DNA of 64,000 nucleotides from Sindora glabra (Eukaryota > Streptophyta > Magnoliopsida > Fabales > Fabaceae). Location of the stretch: contig CM035234.1 of NCBI GenBank assembly GCA_020226215.1, positions 53,385,275-53,449,274 of the forward strand. The letters are read 5' to 3'. This document shows positions 37,999 through 50,895 of the stretch, piece by piece. Each line of letters begins with the position of its first letter. Position 1 is the stretch's first letter. A program made the translations under genes and the position numbers. The notes under the pieces are model-generated. The model worked only from the letters and a program-made list of their open reading frames with translations. It was not told the DNA's origin and searched no databases.

Positions 37999-39172
37999 AT
38001 TTCAAAAAAGTAGGAAAATAATATGGTTTAGAGAGGGAAAGATCACTCACCTTAATAGGATTGACTCTCAAGGTGAAGAAGAAATCTTTAGAAAATCAAA
38101 GGAAACTAGAATCACTAATTATCTCATATTTGAAGTTAGAAGGGACAATTAAAGGTGTAAGTATTCTTACCCAAAAGAATGAAACCTAAATCTATTCCTT
38201 TGCTCTAAAGTGTTTTGATTAGGCTTGGGGAGAGAAGACAAGTATTGTGCTTTATGTGTAAGGGTGGTATATGAAATGAAAAGGAAAATAGTGAATGAAG
38301 TATTGGGTTTTTTATTTTTTTCTAGCTTATTTGGATAATCATTATTACTTTCCTTTTCTCTCATTGGCCTATTTACAAACCTTTCATATGCATTGACTCT
38401 TTAGACTATTGGATTATTATCACCCTTTTCCTTATTTAAACTCTATAGATCATCCACTACTCATGGTGTCCTTACTCAACTTGACCTCTTAGTTAGCTTT
38501 TTAATTGGAATTTTGGCTATATTAGGTACAAGGAAGGCCTCATTCAATTGCTCCTCCCTAGGGGTGGAGAATAGGCCTTTTCCTAAGCCTAACTATCTCC
38601 TAAAAATCTCACTAAAAGTGCTCACTAACTCTTTTGCATCCTATATATTGGGACATTAATAAAACTAAGTGAATTAATTTAAATATCCATTTTCATCTAG
38701 CCTAGCATAGTAATCTTTTAAGCAAAAACCTATATCTTTTTATATGCCCATTACATAAAATTTTTACACCAAAGAGCTCCCTTGTCCTCTTTCAACTAGC
38801 CTTAACCATGTATCAATTGAACTTCCTTACAGAAAGTTATGACACAATTACTAAATGTTAGTCAGTGTAATTTCCTTAGAATTTACACCTATTTCAAAAA
38901 AAATCTAGTATTAATTGGCTAGGAACTACATTATGAAATTTATATAGGTCAAAGCCCTATATGAATCAAATATTTCTTCATCATGTTATGATCAAAACAT
39001 TGTTAAGTATGTCATAAACTTAGAAAAATAGGATTATTCTTAATATTTGCAATAGTAGGATCTAATCCCCTATCAGGTTAATCTAATTGTCCCATCCTTT
39101 CCTACATACACACATTTGAATACTCATGCATATATTGGCACCAATCCATCATTGTTCCTTTTAAGAGATGTG
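37999..39172 (-). mobile_element. Unclassified LTR-like sequence (G), host of A3
   Basis: This DNA continues 30678-30772 across the A3 insertion. It contains GGGACATTAAT at about 38650-38660, which in reverse resembles a gypsy LTR start (TTAATGTCCC). The open frame 38167-38364 on the minus strand is within it and shows no recognisable domain. I see no gene. From about 38660 to 39172 the sequence is plain AT-rich DNA without further recognisable features. Confidence 0.4.
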
Positions 39173-39739
39173 TGTTGGATTTATGTGAACATGTGTGTGT
39201 GCACAAATCCTATAAATACACAAGAATGACTCAATAAGTGTGACACATCAAGTATCCTAATCAAAATATTTCCAAATGTAGTTATCGACTACCGAAAGAG
39301 GTTTCTCTTCAAATGTCTCTTCTAAAGATCGTGACCTTTAGCAAAGAGATATGACTCTTCTAAAGGTTGAGACATTTTGTGAAGAGATTTGTCTTTTCTA
39401 AAGGTTATGACCCTTTTGTGAAGAGTCATTTACCATGTGTGACAAAATGAAAAAGACAAGACATTAGAAGAAAAACAAGGTTATGAATAAGAAATAACTC
39501 TTTAATATTCCCCCACTTCTTCCCATTGAATATCTATTTGCATTCTACTTAAGTTATGATAAGAAAAGTGGTGAACAAGTCCTTACTTTCACTTGTACAG
39601 GAAGTACATTGAGAGCCTACCTTTTAGTGTATCATTATGTTTTTTCTTCCATCACATTCTAGACAAGCATATCTAATTTTATGGATAACAAGTAGTTTTC
39701 CTTGATCCTATTATCATTTATGGAAATACTAGAATTCCT
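39173..39739 (+). mobile_element. 5' LTR of copia-2
   Basis: Begins TGTTGGATTTATGTGAAC and ends near GAATTCCT. It aligns with 48598-49148 throughout: TGTGACA[CT]ATCAAGT, GAGGTTTCTCTTCAAATGTC and TTCACTTGTACA[GT]GA are shared. A primer-binding site follows directly. At about 567 bp it is of ordinary size for a copia LTR. No clean target duplication was found outside the two LTRs. Confidence 0.88.
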
Positions 39740-39741
39740 TT

Positions 39742-39754
39742 GTTGGTATGAGAG
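39742..39754 (+). other. Primer-binding site of copia-2
   Basis: GTTGGTATGAGAGC follows the 5' LTR and matches the initiator tRNA-Met type site (TGGTATCAGAGC) with one substitution. Confidence 0.8.
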
Positions 39755-40255
39755 CTTAATTATGTGATGTATGTTCTTATATGAAATATTATATGATATG
39801 CATGTTCTTATGTTAAATTGGATGATTTTTATCATGTTTAATTTGTTCTCATGTTTTTTTGGGTAATTTAAAACTTGAAAATTTATTTCTACTTATATTG
39901 TTGCAAATGGCATGAAATAAGTGCAAACATGTTGATTTATACATTTTTTTGGTATGATTTGACTAAGAAATACATCATGGCATGTTCAAATATGTTTATT
40001 TAAATGTGATCAATGATGTTTTAATGATTTCATGTGAAAATATGCATTATAATCTTAATACATGATTTTTTGATATACTTTTAAAATGGACAAGATTGAA
40101 TGATATAGATATATTCATAGGTGAATGGATTTAATTGTACAGTATTACTATACTTTTAGTATATTTAGCATTAATAGGCCATATTATTCTATTTTGGTTT
40201 ATAAAATTTCTAGTTGTGATAAATATGTTAAGATAGTACTTAATTGCATAAACAA

Positions 40256-41036
40256 ATGGCAAATGCTACAAAAAGCATTGTTGCCAAGTTAAACAAAGGT
40301 CTAAAGCTAAATAGTGACAATTATATCATATGACAGAAAAAGTTCAATTTATTCTCATGGAATAAGATGTATTGGACATTTTAACTAGGTGATTGAGGAA
40401 CCCACTGACAATACTCCTTATATAAAGTATAATGCCTTCAACAACAAAAAAGAAAAAAGAAAAAGGACACCATGGTACATATCACTTTGCTTAGTGCAAT
40501 GGTTAATGATTTCATGGTGGACTTCGCATGCTTAAAAGTACCAAAGCCATATATAGGATAAGGCAAAGGAAAAGTATAGGTTAGTTTCTATAAAGCAATA
40601 GAGAGCGTTAATTCTATGGCTTGAGAATTATGTACAGAAACATAAAAATAACATGACCACTCATTTAAAGGAAATGTCCTAAATAATTACATGTTTGAAG
40701 GCATTTGGGTATACTCTTACTAATGAGCAGCATGTATAAGTAGTGATTACTTCTCTTCTTAATGAGCAGTGGCAATTAATGAAAGTTAATTTGTGCCACA
40801 ATGTTGAAATTAGAAACTTTGATGATATTGCACATCATTTACTTTTAGAAGTAGAAGTCATAGATATCAAGAACTCGTTTAAGACATGTATTATCAAAAC
40901 TTATTTTTCCATTGGGAAGAAGAATAAGTGGAATAATAAAAGTTCAAAAAGAATGGATTCAACAAGGAAAAGGAATCATCTAGTGGAAATTTTAAGAAGA
41001 ATAGAAAGTACAAGGCTAAAAACAAAAGTAAAGTGA
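40256..41036 (+). pseudogene. gag: Copia gag relic (copia-2)
   Basis: Opens with MANATKSIVAKLNKGLKLNS at an ATG 0.5 kb after the primer-binding site, followed by DNYIIxQKKF, the usual N-terminus of copia Gag (KLNGxNYxxWxxK). Frames are broken downstream. From 40743 to 41036 the C-terminal half is open for 97 codons: SLLNEQWQLMKVNLCHNV and FDDIAHHLLLEVE correspond to the SLPEEQWxxMK...FDDVxxHLELEEE pattern of UBN2-type gag. The zinc knuckle near 41045 is degenerate. Not functional. Confidence 0.8.
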
Positions 41037-42188
41037 AATACTTTAGCAGTGGCTAGAAAGGACATTTCACTAAAGAATAAAAAGAACCTAAGGTAGATGA
41101 CCCTTTAGTTTATTTTGCACATATTTTAGCATGTACTTTTATAACTAAATCTAACTCTTATGGGTTATGAATTCAGGTGCCATAGATCACATCATAAGGG
41201 ATTGTGACCTGCTTGTGCACTTTTATAAAATTTCTTAAGGGACAAAGTACATTTATGTAGGGAATAATGCAAGATTGAAAGTAAAAGGAATAGGAACTTG
41301 TAAGGTTCCTATAGATAATAGAAAGAATTTAGTTATTATGGATTGTTTATATGTACCTATGATTTATAAAAACTTGGTTTCTACAATATGTTTATCATAT
41401 TTTGGATTTTGCTTAGATTTCTTTGAAAATGTACTTAATATTCATATTAGTAATGATATCTTATGTACTTATTCTTTACATGATAGTTTATTTATGTTAA
41501 ATACAATTTATAACAAGTATATTTCAAGTAGTTATTATATAATTAAATCTGAAAAAGAAAAGATTTATCATACAAGGTTAGGGCACATAAGGCAAGATAG
41601 GATGAACATGTTAGCCAAAAGTGGCTTACTTGGTTCCTTATCAAAAGTAACCCTCCCAACTTGTGAATTTTGTTTTATAGGTAAGGCAACTAGAAAACCT
41701 TTTCAAAAAGCATCATATAGTGAGAAACCATTGCCATTAATTCATTTTAACATTTTCAATCCAATGAATGTGATATTTAGACAAGGATTTAGATATGTTC
41801 TCATATTTAGGGATGACTATATGAGATACACCCATATCTTTCTCCTTAAGTATAAAAGCGAAGTATTAAGGTGTTTCAAGGCTTATTGTACTTTAGTAAA
41901 GAATCAATTGGATAAAAAGATTAAGTCTGTAAGGACTAATCTAGGAAGAGAATATATGTCTAATGAATTCAAGAATTTATGTTTAAAGAAAAGAATGCTT
42001 TAACAATCATTTATTCCTAACACACCTTAATAGAATGGGGTGTCAAGAACAAAGAATATAACTCTTATGGATATAGCAAGAAGAATAATGGTAGAGGCCA
42101 ACTTAAAAATTTCCTATTGGGGCTGTGTTACTTACCGCCATTTATGTACTAAATAGAATTCCATCTAAATGTGTTGAAACAATACCTT
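41037..42188 (+). pseudogene. pol: Copia protease-integrase relic (copia-2)
   Basis: The protease motif appears as WVMNSGAIDHI near 41160 (usual WxxDSGAxxHM; catalytic Asp replaced by Asn). The 242-codon open frame 41275-42003 contains the integrase zinc-binding region (YHTRLGHI near 41567, TLPTCEFC with GKATRKPF near 41665-41700) and core: HFNIFNPM in place of HxDIxGPM (Asp to Asn), FRDDYMRY retained, and VRTNLGREYMSNEF in place of LRSDxGGEY. The core continues after the stop to 42188 (ARRIMVEANLKISYWG, LNRIPSKCVET in a shifted frame). It is the longest open frame outside the MULE region but has lost catalytic residues. Confidence 0.87.
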
Positions 42189-45030
42189 TGTAATGATCCC
42201 ACTATAGGATAAGAATACTAAGGAATTTTATCAAAGAAACCTTGATTTAGAAGTTCTGGTGGAGAAATCAAGCGAAATTCAGACGAACTGAAAGGATAAT
42301 TTCGAAGTGGGATCAAGTAGAAAACTTTTAAAATTTTAATAATCATTACAATAGATCAAAATTAGGATTTAAAAACCTAAGAATAGGTTTATAGAAATTC
42401 CTTTAGAGTTTTATCAAAGTTTTGAAACCCAGTAAGCTGAAAAGGAGGAAAATAAGCCAAAAACTTCGTAAATTAATTATTTTATTTGGGTGGTTAGCCT
42501 AAATTAATTTTTGAAGTTTAAAAATGATTATGAAAGCTCAAATTTTTAATTTTTAAAATATTTACAAGCCCAAGGGTGAAATTGCAAAGAAAATGATCAA
42601 TTTGGGGCCAAAATGTAACAAACCCTTTTTATTTTTTGTCCAACTTAAAAAAAAATTTATTGGGTTAGATTAGCCCACACTTTAAAGACTCAAATATGAA
42701 AATTTAGACCTAAAAACGTAGGCCCGTGGCTAATCTCAAACTTCTCCAAGAAGCTAGGGATTTAAGTGCAAAAAATGTAAAATTTTAGGGCTTTTTTATA
42801 ATAAACCCCAATTAGTAGTAAAGGTGGCTTAAAATTAGTGGATTAAGAGTTGATTGCTCAGCCTTTTTGAGGGGGCAGCTGGACGTTCAATAAGGCCTCC
42901 CAAGTGTCTCCTTTTATCACAAAAAAAAGGAAAATTATAGAAAAATGTAAAAATCTATAGAATTATTTTTGAAGGATTATTATAAGAGGTAATTAGGGTT
43001 TTTAGGGTCAGAAAATCTGCCCCTTACCAGAAAATTTCGTGCACACTAAGAAGAGAAGAAGAAAAATAAGAAAAGATCTTAAGCTTTGTTAGAGAAATTC
43101 AAAGGTTTTCCAAGGCAATCAAGCAAAAACTCTTTAAATTTTTCCTATGGTTTCTTCTAAATTTTTTTCCAAGTGTCTAAAATTTATTTCCTTTGTATGA
43201 AGCTCTCTTACTGCCCCTAAACACCAGCCAAATATTAGGAAAAATTGAAGAATTAAGGTGAGTAATAACTTGTTTCAATTCATAGATTGTTTCCAAAAAT
43301 TGTTGATGAGATTGTTAGATACTAAGGTTATTTGATTCCAACCTTGTGTGGGCTGCTGTGTTTTCTAATTTGTGATGAATTTATGTATTAAGTGTTGATG
43401 TTGGAATAATGAATTTAACCCAAGGATGATGGGAAGTCAAGGATTGCAAATTGTCATGATAGAATGGTTGAAATCATATGAGAACAATGAGAAGATTCGA
43501 ATCAGCATGCTGATGAAATTTTTCTGAAAAAGGGCCACGAAAATCCTAGATATAAAGCCATCAAAAATTTTGGTTCTTGACATTTTATGGTCCCTTATTA
43601 TGTGTATATTTAATCTGAAAGTTTTTATGATTTTTGGAAAATTTTATATATTTTTGAGATGAATTTTTATGTTAAGTTATCAATGCTGTCCAGAACAGGG
43701 TACCTACCTACTTGGTCTTGGATTTTGGTTTGTTTAAGCTACCAAATGGTCACGAAAAATTCTGAGAAAATTTTTGATATTCTATTGTGATGTTTTTGAA
43801 GTTGTGTAAAAATTTCATGGCCATAGGATTTAATTTGGTTCTCCAATAAAATCATGAACTAATACTGTTCAGAAGAAAGTTTCAAACTGACCAGCCTTGT
43901 TCACGAAAACTTTAGGACCATTAAATGTTTGAGAAAAATTCTAGGAAAATTCACAGAGGTTAGAAATTATGTGAGGAACCTTGGATAAAATTTTCTTAAT
44001 TTTTACTACTAATGTAGTTCCTCCAACAAAATACATTCTAGACCTATCCAGAATGTCTGAAAAGGGAAAATTGTAATTTTCCTTGTAATAGGAAATCCTA
44101 TGTAATGAAATCTTGATAAAACATTTATTCTAGTTATTATTTGGGATGTTGAGAACATTTTTTACCATTTGAAATCCCATGAAAATGATGTGATTATTTT
44201 CTTACAAGGATATTAATCCTTAGTGCTTTAATTGCTACACCCTAAGGGTGTATTGTTATTCGAATGCCACTTCTAAACAATATGAATGATTTAATGGGGA
44301 TACCTAATCATATTGTGGCATGGAATGGTAAGAGAATTACATAAAACATTCATGGTGTAGTTGGCATTTTACTTACAAGAGACGTAACAATGGTTGATGC
44401 GGGTGGCACCCCACTGGACTTGGTTATCTTACATAGTGGTTGATGTGGGTGGCATCCCATTGGACTTGCATATGAAATTGATGAGGGGGGAGATAGAACA
44501 TCCTTCATAAAGAAGGAGAGTGGGTGGTTAGTAGTAGAGGGAAACAGATGGGGCCCTCAGGCCCAAGTGAATGGGATAAGGCTAGACCGAAGATATAAGG
44601 TCGCATGCCAACTATAACCATTTCTCATGACATGTATTGTATAATTAAATCACTAGAGCGTGTTACAAAAATCGAGAGTAGTGGAAACAACACAACCCCA
44701 GCAGTATCTCATAAGACTAATACATCCTCATAATCGAATCCTGAGGAGGATCCAGAATGGGGTCCTAACTGGGTTAGTAAGTTTAACCAATAAAGTAAAT
44801 GTTGTACAAATGTTTATGTAGCCATAATTTTATCGTATATAAATAGATACTTATTTTTGTAAATATAAAAGTTTTATTCTATGTATACATTTGAGTTATT
44901 TACACTAGTTATCCCACTTTTTCTAAAAGGTAATTGGAGGTCAAAGGCTTGTAAAGATGTCTAATTAGGAAGCTAGTACTAATGAAGTGTCTTTACGCCG
45001 ATCACGATAGCTGAAAGAGGGGTCGTGCCA
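42189..45030 (+). mobile_element. Solo LTR, gypsy family J (2842 bp)
   Basis: Begins TGTAATGATCCCACTATAG and ends GAGGGGTCGTGCCA, with an imperfect 5-bp duplication ACCTT (42184-42188) / ACTTT (45031-45035). It splits the copia-2 integrase: the frame breaks off at ...KCVETIPL and resumes with the copia motif KHLKAIKLCGLCPY. A 50-bp segment with GGTTGATG[CT]GGGTGGCA[CT]CCCA is duplicated near 44390-44470, a motif common in plant gypsy LTRs. No coding region. Confidence 0.86.
44393..44470. repeat. Short tandem duplication in LTR J
   Basis: Two adjacent copies of a segment around GGTTGATGCGGGTGGCACCC and CACTGGACTTG, about 47 bp apart and diverged by a few substitutions. Confidence 0.75.
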
Positions 45031-45035
45031 ACTTT

Positions 45036-45750
45036 ATAAGTTATAGTTCAGTAAAAGGTGGAAGTTAAGTCACTTAAAGCCATCAAGTTGTGTGGATTAT
45101 GTCCATACACCAAATCATAAATTCAATAAGATAGGGCCAAGAAGGAGGAAATACATGTTCCTTTAGTATTCTAAATACTTCAAAGGATATGTGTTTAATA
45201 ATTTGGAACTTAAAGCTAGGCTAGATGAATTAAAATCAATGGATGCAACTTTCTTAGAATATGGGTTTGCTTAGAAGAGAAATGTTAAGAACAAGATTTC
45301 TTTTGAAAGAGCTTAATGATGTAAAACCATCTAGCACAATTGATATGTTAGTGTCATTTATTTTAAGTGTGAAAGATGTCGGGATAGATGAAAACTTGTT
45401 GGATCAAATGGTTCATAATCACCAAGATCATCATACAAAGGATGCAAATGATGATTAAAATGGTAGTGGTGATTAAAAAGAAATCCTAATAAATGAGGAA
45501 GAATTACTTTAACAAGAGCCAATTGAACATACAAATGTGCATAATAAGCCTTCAAATCATTATAATTTGCATCATCCATCTTAATAGTTCAAACCACCAA
45601 GAAAATGGAAAAAAATTAGGTGAATCCTAGGCTCACATTAACACACTTAAGGTTGATAAACCAAAAAGTGTAAAAAAGGCTCATGAAGGTTTAGATTCTA
45701 ATAATGATTAGTTACAATAAAAAAAGAATTAGGCTCCATGTACCTTAATC
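45036..45750 (+). pseudogene. pol: Copia integrase C-terminus and linker (copia-2)
   Basis: Resumes after LTR J with KHLKAIKLCGLCPYTKS (usual LKxLRVWGCxAYV) and continues through the poorly conserved linker between integrase and RT. The 65-codon open frame 45261-45458 belongs to this linker. It is Asp/His-rich at its end and has no motif of its own. Frames are broken. Confidence 0.65.
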
Positions 45751-47215
45751 AATTTTAGGATTTAATAAATCTTCCTCTAGGTTGAAAGGCTATTGGGAAT
45801 AAGTGGATTCTCAAAACAAAGAAGAAAGTAAATGGTACCATTGAAAGGTAGAAGGCATGTTTAGTTGTCAAGGGGTATACATAAGAGGAGGGTATTAATT
45901 TCATGGACACTTTCTCACTTGTTGTGAAGTTTAATTCCATCATGTTAATACTAGACATTGTTGCAAAACTTGACTTGAGATTACATTAAATGGACATAAA
46001 AGCATCCTTCTTAAATAGAGATTTGAGTGGAGAAATCTGCATGAAACAATAAAAAAAGGTTTATTATAGTTAAGAACACAAAGTATGTCACCTAAAGAAG
46101 TTAATATATGGTCTTAAACAAGCTTCAAGATAATAGTACTTAAAATTTCACCATCCAATCTTAGATTTTGGATTTCTGACATTGCATTAAGATAAATTGT
46201 GTTTATGTCTTAATTTCTAAGACTAAGTTTGTTTTGATGACCTTATATGCTGATGATATTTTGTTGGCTAGTAATGATTTGAGTTTTTTGCAAACCATCA
46301 AGGAATAATTAAATTCCACCTTCAACATGAAAGATTTGGAAGAAGTAACATATATTCTTGAAGTTAAAATTCTATGAGATAGTTTAGTAAATTGTTAGTG
46401 TTGTCAAAAGAGCCTTATATCAATAAAATTTTTAAATACTTCAAAATGAATAACTCAAAACTAATGAATACCCTAATTGCTTACAATAGCAAAATAAGTG
46501 AAAACATGTCTCTGTGAAACTCTAAAGATAAAGAGGAGATGAAAAAAATCCCTTACCTCAATGCCATTGGTTGTCTAATGCATACCATGTTATATGCATA
46601 ACTTGACATTAGTTAAGCTATAGACTCATTAGCTCATTCATGTAATCCAAGCCTTGAGCATTGGAAGTTTGTAAAAAAAATCTTACAATACCTTAAGAGA
46701 ACCAAAGATTTGTGGTTATGTTACCAAGGTGGTAAATTAAGATTACAATGGTACATTGATGTTGATTGAGGCGAAGATAAAGATGATTGGAAATCTCTAT
46801 CAAGTTATATTTTTTTTTGCTCAATAATGGCACTATCTCTTAAAGTAACAAAAGAGTAAACTTATACGTACTTATCCACAATAAAGGCTGAGTTTGTGGC
46901 TAGATCAATTATTGTACAAGAAGCCTTATGGTTTGATTTTTTCCTTGATTATTTAGGTTTTGCAACACCTAACAACAAGCAAATAACCATCTATTATGAT
47001 ACTATTGCAACCCTAGTTTACTTTATGGATAAAAAATATCATAGAATGACCAAGCACATAAAGATTAAAAATAACTTCAATTAAGATGTAATTGAAGAAA
47101 ATGCAGTTCACTTAGAGCATATTCTTACAAGTCAAATGGTGGTAGGTCCTTTAACTAAGCCAATACCACCATCCTTGTATACAAAGTATGTAAAAGCAAT
47201 GGGCCTTTGCAGAAT
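45751..47215 (+). pseudogene. pol: Copia RT-RNase H relic (copia-2)
   Basis: RT starts at about 45770 (NLPLG, NKWILKTKKK, CLVVKGYT, EEGINFMDTFSLV), continues with MDIKASFLNRDLSGEICMKQ near 45990 and LKKLIYGLKQAS near 46095, and keeps the catalytic box intact as LYADDILLASND (46245-46280). RNase H is recognisable at 46890-47085, which is open for 62 codons: VARSIIVQEALWFDFFLDYL, YYDTIATLVYF and HRMTKHIKIKNNF. The end (TSQMVVGPLTKPI) matches the usual copia pol terminus. Stops in between make it dead. Confidence 0.86.
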
Positions 47216-48597
47216 CTAATTTTATGACAACTTCATGCTTATAATTTCATTATACTATTTTATGACAATTATATTAGCTTTTTAAAAGTGAAATTCAATC
47301 AATGCTTGTCATACATATTGCATATTTCAATAATCACAACAAAGAAATTAAGCTATGTTAAACATTGGTTAGAGGATTAGTTCTTTCACACAAACAATAT
47401 GCTTATGTTCTTTGTGTAAAAATAAAAATGAGATTACTAAAGTGAATAAACATAGACTATTCTAATAATGAGTTGGAATTATGATTTATTCTGGAGGAAT
47501 TGCATGTCCAACTTGTGATTACTAGAGTACTTTTTTTATCGCCTTGATTTGAAAATCATGTTAAGGAAAATGCCTACACATATTTGTAATAAACTAATCT
47601 TGGTGTAAGTTCTCATGAGTGAGAATTCAAGTTTGATCAATAAGATTAATTAATTAATTAACACTAGTATGGTAACATGTTAAATATAAACTCCTAATAT
47701 TAGTTGTCTTCTTGTGGGAGATGACAATATTTTTACCCTAGTGGAAGTGTTTTTTTTATTAGGAAAAACATAAAAATAGATTTAAGATGGAGAATGGCAA
47801 CTTCTTCCATGGAGTAAATCATTTAGTTGTGTGAAAATTACCATATGATAAAAGCAAAGAAAATAAGATAATTATTCCTTGTATTCTTATGTGTGACTTT
47901 CTTTGGCTAATGCTCTTAGTGACTACTAACTGCTATTTAGTGCATTTTAAATTATTGCATTTGCTTTAACTATAAGTACTAAAAGACTACTCAAAATGTG
48001 GTTTAGAGGAACTTGCTCAAATAAATGTATAGTTTGACTCATTAAATAATTAGTATAAAAGGAGAGATTTTACAAGATACAAATATTATTCATGCTTGAA
48101 TAATGGCCATACATATTACTTAGTGTAATATGAATTTGAGTATGAAGTGACTTAAGAAAACAAGTACTTGGTATCTAGTACAATTCATACTAAAAGGAAC
48201 TGAACATAACTAAACTATGTATCAACATGTCTTAAAGCATTACAGGCATAGTTGAATGATTAATGGATCATTTAACATATGATGACTTATAAGTTATCAT
48301 TAGAATGATGTTTATGATAATTCATGAATGGATCAGGGATTGAGGAAGAAAATATCTAATGTACACTTAATTGTTGCATAAGTGAAATGAACTTAATTGG
48401 AGACCTAAGGTCACACTACTTACTTGTTATTATGTTTCTTATGATGAAAGCAATGATCTTAAAGTGAATCTTTGAAAAAAAACTATTAGCAATATTTTGT
48501 ATGCCTTAAGCAAGTGAGAGTTTGTAGGAATTCCTTTAACTATACATATCAAATGCATAATTGCAACTTATAATAAGTTATTCTAGTGTGAAGGGAG
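47216..48597 (+). mobile_element. Long non-coding 3' internal region of copia-2
   Basis: About 1.38 kb without sustained open frames lies between the pol stop and the 3' LTR. It resembles 19608-21072 of copia-1 in order of motifs: a GAGGATTAGTTCTTTCACAC stretch after pol, AAGTGGAAGTGT-type purine runs, AGTATGAAGTGACTTAAG and a purine-rich GTGTGAAGGGAG before the LTR. This suggests a conserved non-coding module. Confidence 0.68.
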
Positions 48598-49148
48598 TTA
48601 TTGGATTTATGTGAATATGTGTGTGCACACAAATCTTACAAATGCAAAAGAATGACTTAATATATGTGACATATCAAGTGTCCTAATTAGAGCATTTCCA
48701 AAGGAAGTTATTAGGTAGTTATTAACTAGCAAAAGAGGTTTCTCTTCAAATGTCTCTTTTAAAAGTTATAACTTTTCATGGAGAAATGTGTCTATTCTAA
48801 AGGTTATGACTTTTCTATTAAGTGATATTTAGTAGCCTATAAATAAACCATGTGTGACAAAATGAAATACAAGACACTGGAAGAAAAATAAGGTTGTGAA
48901 TAAGATATAACTCTTTTATATTCACCCACTCCCTCTCATTGAAGATATGGTTGTATTTTACACAAGTTACAACAGGGTGGTGAACAAGTCCTTGCTTTCA
49001 CTTGTACATGAGGTTGATTACGAGTCTATCCTTTGGTGTTTCATTATGTTCTTTCTTCCATCACATTCAAAGCATGCATATTTGATTCTATAGAGAATAA
49101 GTAGGTTTCCTTGATCTTGTTATTGTTTATGGAATTACTTGAGTTCCA
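48598..49148 (+). mobile_element. 3' LTR of copia-2 (551 bp)
   Basis: Starts TTATTGGATTTATGTGAA (TG decayed) and ends GAGTTCCA. It aligns with 39173-39739. To its right begins the truncated LTR of element K. Confidence 0.86.
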
Positions 49149-49728
49149 TGCGTGTGTACATATATACACATATATGCATCATGATGTGAACCTAATAAGA
49201 ACTGACCTTAGAGAACCTACAAAGTATTTGGAATTTGTTAAGGAACATCCCAAATTCAAAAAAAATTGAAACAAAAACATAATGATATTCGCACCACACT
49301 CAAAAACAAAGAATAAAAAGGAATGATAAGTAATGAATTTGATACCACAAAGGTGAATTCCTTTGGTAAGTCAAAAAGTTCATTTAAGAACTTGAAAGAA
49401 AGGTCACAAAAAAGCTAGGGTTTCATTCAAAATCTCAAATCTAATTTTATGAGGAACAAACCTCCTTAAATAGATCAAATGAAAACCTAATTAAAATAGA
49501 CTCAAATGGACTCAAATAGGTTCGAAAATAAACTTTAATCTGAACCTAATAAAAGGCCTTCTAGACAACTATAAGTAACATGGTAAATGTCTCAAAGTAA
49601 AAAAAAAGGTAAAATAATGGGCCAAAAGGATACTAACAAAGAAAAGGCCAAAAATGTTTTAAAGTATCTTAACTAAATAAAATAACACAAAGTAAGCCCA
49701 AAATGACATAAAAGGCAAAATAGACACA
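49149..49728 (-). mobile_element. 3' LTR of element K (partial)
   Basis: In reverse it starts TGTGTCTATTTTGCC after a purine-rich AGAATGGGGC, downstream of the integrase frame. It aligns with 57812-58335: GACCTTAGAGAACCTACAAA against TACCTTAGAGAAGCTGTGAA, GAGGAACAAAC, and CCTAATAAAAGGCCTT against CCTTAATAAAAGAACTT. The copia-2 LTR abuts it, so the rest of this LTR is missing or displaced. Confidence 0.72.
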
Positions 49729-49739
49729 TTAGCCCCATT

Positions 49740-50583
49740 CTATTGGACATGGATGATGTGCCATGGCTTGATATGATATGGTGCCATAAAGATCTTTATG
49801 TTCCTTGGGCATATTTCCATCATTCCCTCTCTCTTCAAATGATTTATTCTCAAATTTTCAAGACTTACATTAGAAAGAGAAAGATTTGAAACGTTAAAAG
49901 TAGTACTCATACTATACTCACCATGAAGATCCAACTTGTAAGAATTGTCATTGATTCTTGTAAGCACTTGGAATAGAACACCTCCTTTTAAATGCAACTT
50001 TATCCTCCTTTGAGTTCTTTCCTTACCATTCTTCTTCACTTGCTTATGCAAATTCTTCACCAATTCTATCTTCTTTTTACCATCTAAGCTAGTATTCTCT
50101 TCAATAGATGAAGTTAACAAATCCAAATAAGTTAGTGGATTAAAATTATAAACAATCTTAAATAGAGAAAAATGAGTTGTGGAATGGACACTTTTATAAG
50201 ATGCAAACTCAACATGAAGCAAGCAATCTTCCTAATTGTTTAGGTTTTCAAATAACAACAAGATCCATCCTTTAATCTCCTAAAAGTAGTGAAAACAAAC
50301 AACAATAAACTTACTAATGAAAACATGAAAAACTTGATTCATTAATCTCATGAAAGTACAAGCTGCACTAATCAAATGAAATAGTATAACTAACCATTCA
50401 TATAAATCATTTTTTGTTTTGAAAGCATTTTTTCCATTCAACACTTTTTCTCGTGCAAATTGAATAATATTTACTTTTCAAACTTATCTTAGGAAATACA
50501 CAAGGTTCATGCAACTTATCAAGCATATCTTTTAGGGTTTTCTTTACACCAAAATGTTCCATCAAATCACCACTATAGGCTTT
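49740..50583 (-). pseudogene. pol: Ty3/gypsy integrase relic (element K)
   Basis: A 160-codon minus-strand open frame (50222 to 49740) reads SVHSTTHFSLFKIVYNFNPL, LDGKKKIELVKNLHKQV, then GGVLFQVLTRINDNSYKLDL and TTFNVSNLSLS, the C-terminal integrase signature of plant gypsy elements (usual SVHSTTxFSPFEVVYGFNPL ... FQVLERINDNAYKLDLP ... FNVADLSPF). The upstream integrase core (50223-50583) is short and broken. Only fragments are visible there. Confidence 0.85.
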
Positions 50584-50895
50584 TCAAACAAGCAGATCAC
50601 CTAGAGAACTTTTAGGCTTACATGATTTATTTTTCCTAAACGAAAATCGATCATACCTAAAAAATTTTCCATAAACCATTTCCTCACAAGCATCAAAACC
50701 TAAAGATAAATCATGATCATTTACAGACAATTCCTTCATGTATTGGAAACCTAACAATTTTGTATACAAAGAAGAGATAAGAGTATACCTATAAGACAAA
50801 GCATCATCTACCATTTTATCTTTACCTTGCTTATATTGGAAGAAATATGGAAATGTCTCAATGAATACCATCCTCTTGGCATGTCTACTATTCAA
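50584..50895 (-). pseudogene. pol: Ty3/gypsy RNase H end / integrase start (element K)
   Basis: A minus-strand open frame of 103 codons: NSRHAKRMVFIETFPYFFQY, KQGKDKMVDDALSYRYTLIS, LLGFQYMKELSVNDHD, CKPKSSLGDLLV. This corresponds to the end of gypsy RNase H (NxRHAKWVEFLEQFPYVIKxKQGKxNVVADALSRR) and the start of the integrase N-terminus. The frame ends before the His-Cys zinc motif. Confidence 0.87.

Noticed and set aside
38660..39172. Left remainder of the K LTR on the far side of copia-2
   Set aside because: If copia-2 had inserted in the K LTR, this segment should match 56162-57811; no similarity was visible and copia-2 has no clear target duplication.
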